Below, piece by piece: positions 5,755 through 5,764 of a stretch of 5,764 nt of DNA (position 1 is the stretch's first letter; each line of letters begins with the position of its first letter). The notes under the pieces are model-generated. The model was not told where the DNA came from and did not search any database. It was given only the letters and a program-made list of their open reading frames with translations. A program made the translations under genes and the position numbers. Source of the stretch: an uncultured Eubacterium sp. (GTDB lineage Bacteria > Bacillota > Clostridia > Oscillospirales > Acutalibacteraceae); contig CAMFQI010000092.1 in assembly GCA_945980015.1 (NCBI GenBank), positions 1-5,764 on the forward strand, written 5' to 3'.

Positions 5755-5764
5755 AGTGTAAAGT

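Noticed and set aside
1..5764. Mobile element, CRISPR array, tRNA, rRNA or riboswitch
   Set aside because: Nearly every base is in the six genes; no transposase, spaced repeat array, RNA gene or structured leader is visible.

Overview
The window carries one complete six-gene operon, all on the + strand, for an Rnf complex (ferredoxin:NAD+ oxidoreductase, ion-translocating) in the order rnfC-rnfD-rnfG-rnfE-rnfA-rnfB. This order, the AT-leaning codon use (GC looks around 40% by eye), the strong AAGGAGG-type ribosome binding sites and the clostridial-type long, multi-cluster RnfB point to an anaerobic member of the Clostridia. A gut Oscillospiraceae/Ruminococcaceae-like bacterium is plausible, but the genus cannot be read from this window.

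Layout: bases 1-37 are a short leader with the rnfC ribosome binding site. rnfC (38-1390) overlaps rnfD (1383-2426) by 8 bases, and rnfD overlaps rnfG (2419-3651) by 8 bases. A 4-base gap follows before rnfE (3656-4318), which shares one base (TAATG) with rnfA (4318-4896). rnfB (4909-5706) follows 12 bases later. The last 58 bases hold no gene. They contain a consensus-like sigma-70/sigma-A promoter reading out of the window, with small repeats over it that could be an operator.

How the genes work together (family knowledge): RnfB takes electrons from reduced ferredoxin through its iron-sulfur clusters. The electrons pass through the membrane pair RnfA/RnfE and the covalently flavinylated RnfG and RnfD to RnfC, which holds FMN and iron-sulfur clusters and reduces NAD+. 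The exergonic transfer drives Na+ or H+ export. The sequence does not say which ion is used. No apbE flavin transferase gene is in the window, so FMN attachment to RnfD and RnfG must be supplied from elsewhere.

Most of the operon is conventional. The exceptions are: (i) RnfG is about twice the usual length, with two tandem FMN_bind domains, each with its own DxxxGAT flavinylation motif, plus a Q/N-rich tail that carries a third DxxSGAT match; (ii) RnfE has a basic C-terminal tail with a CX3CX2C cysteine motif; (iii) the RnfC N-terminus lacks the usual GG(I/V)H signature and instead reads KKGLRL, which resembles the NqrA start. These are the best candidates for undescribed variation. No separate novel system is visible.
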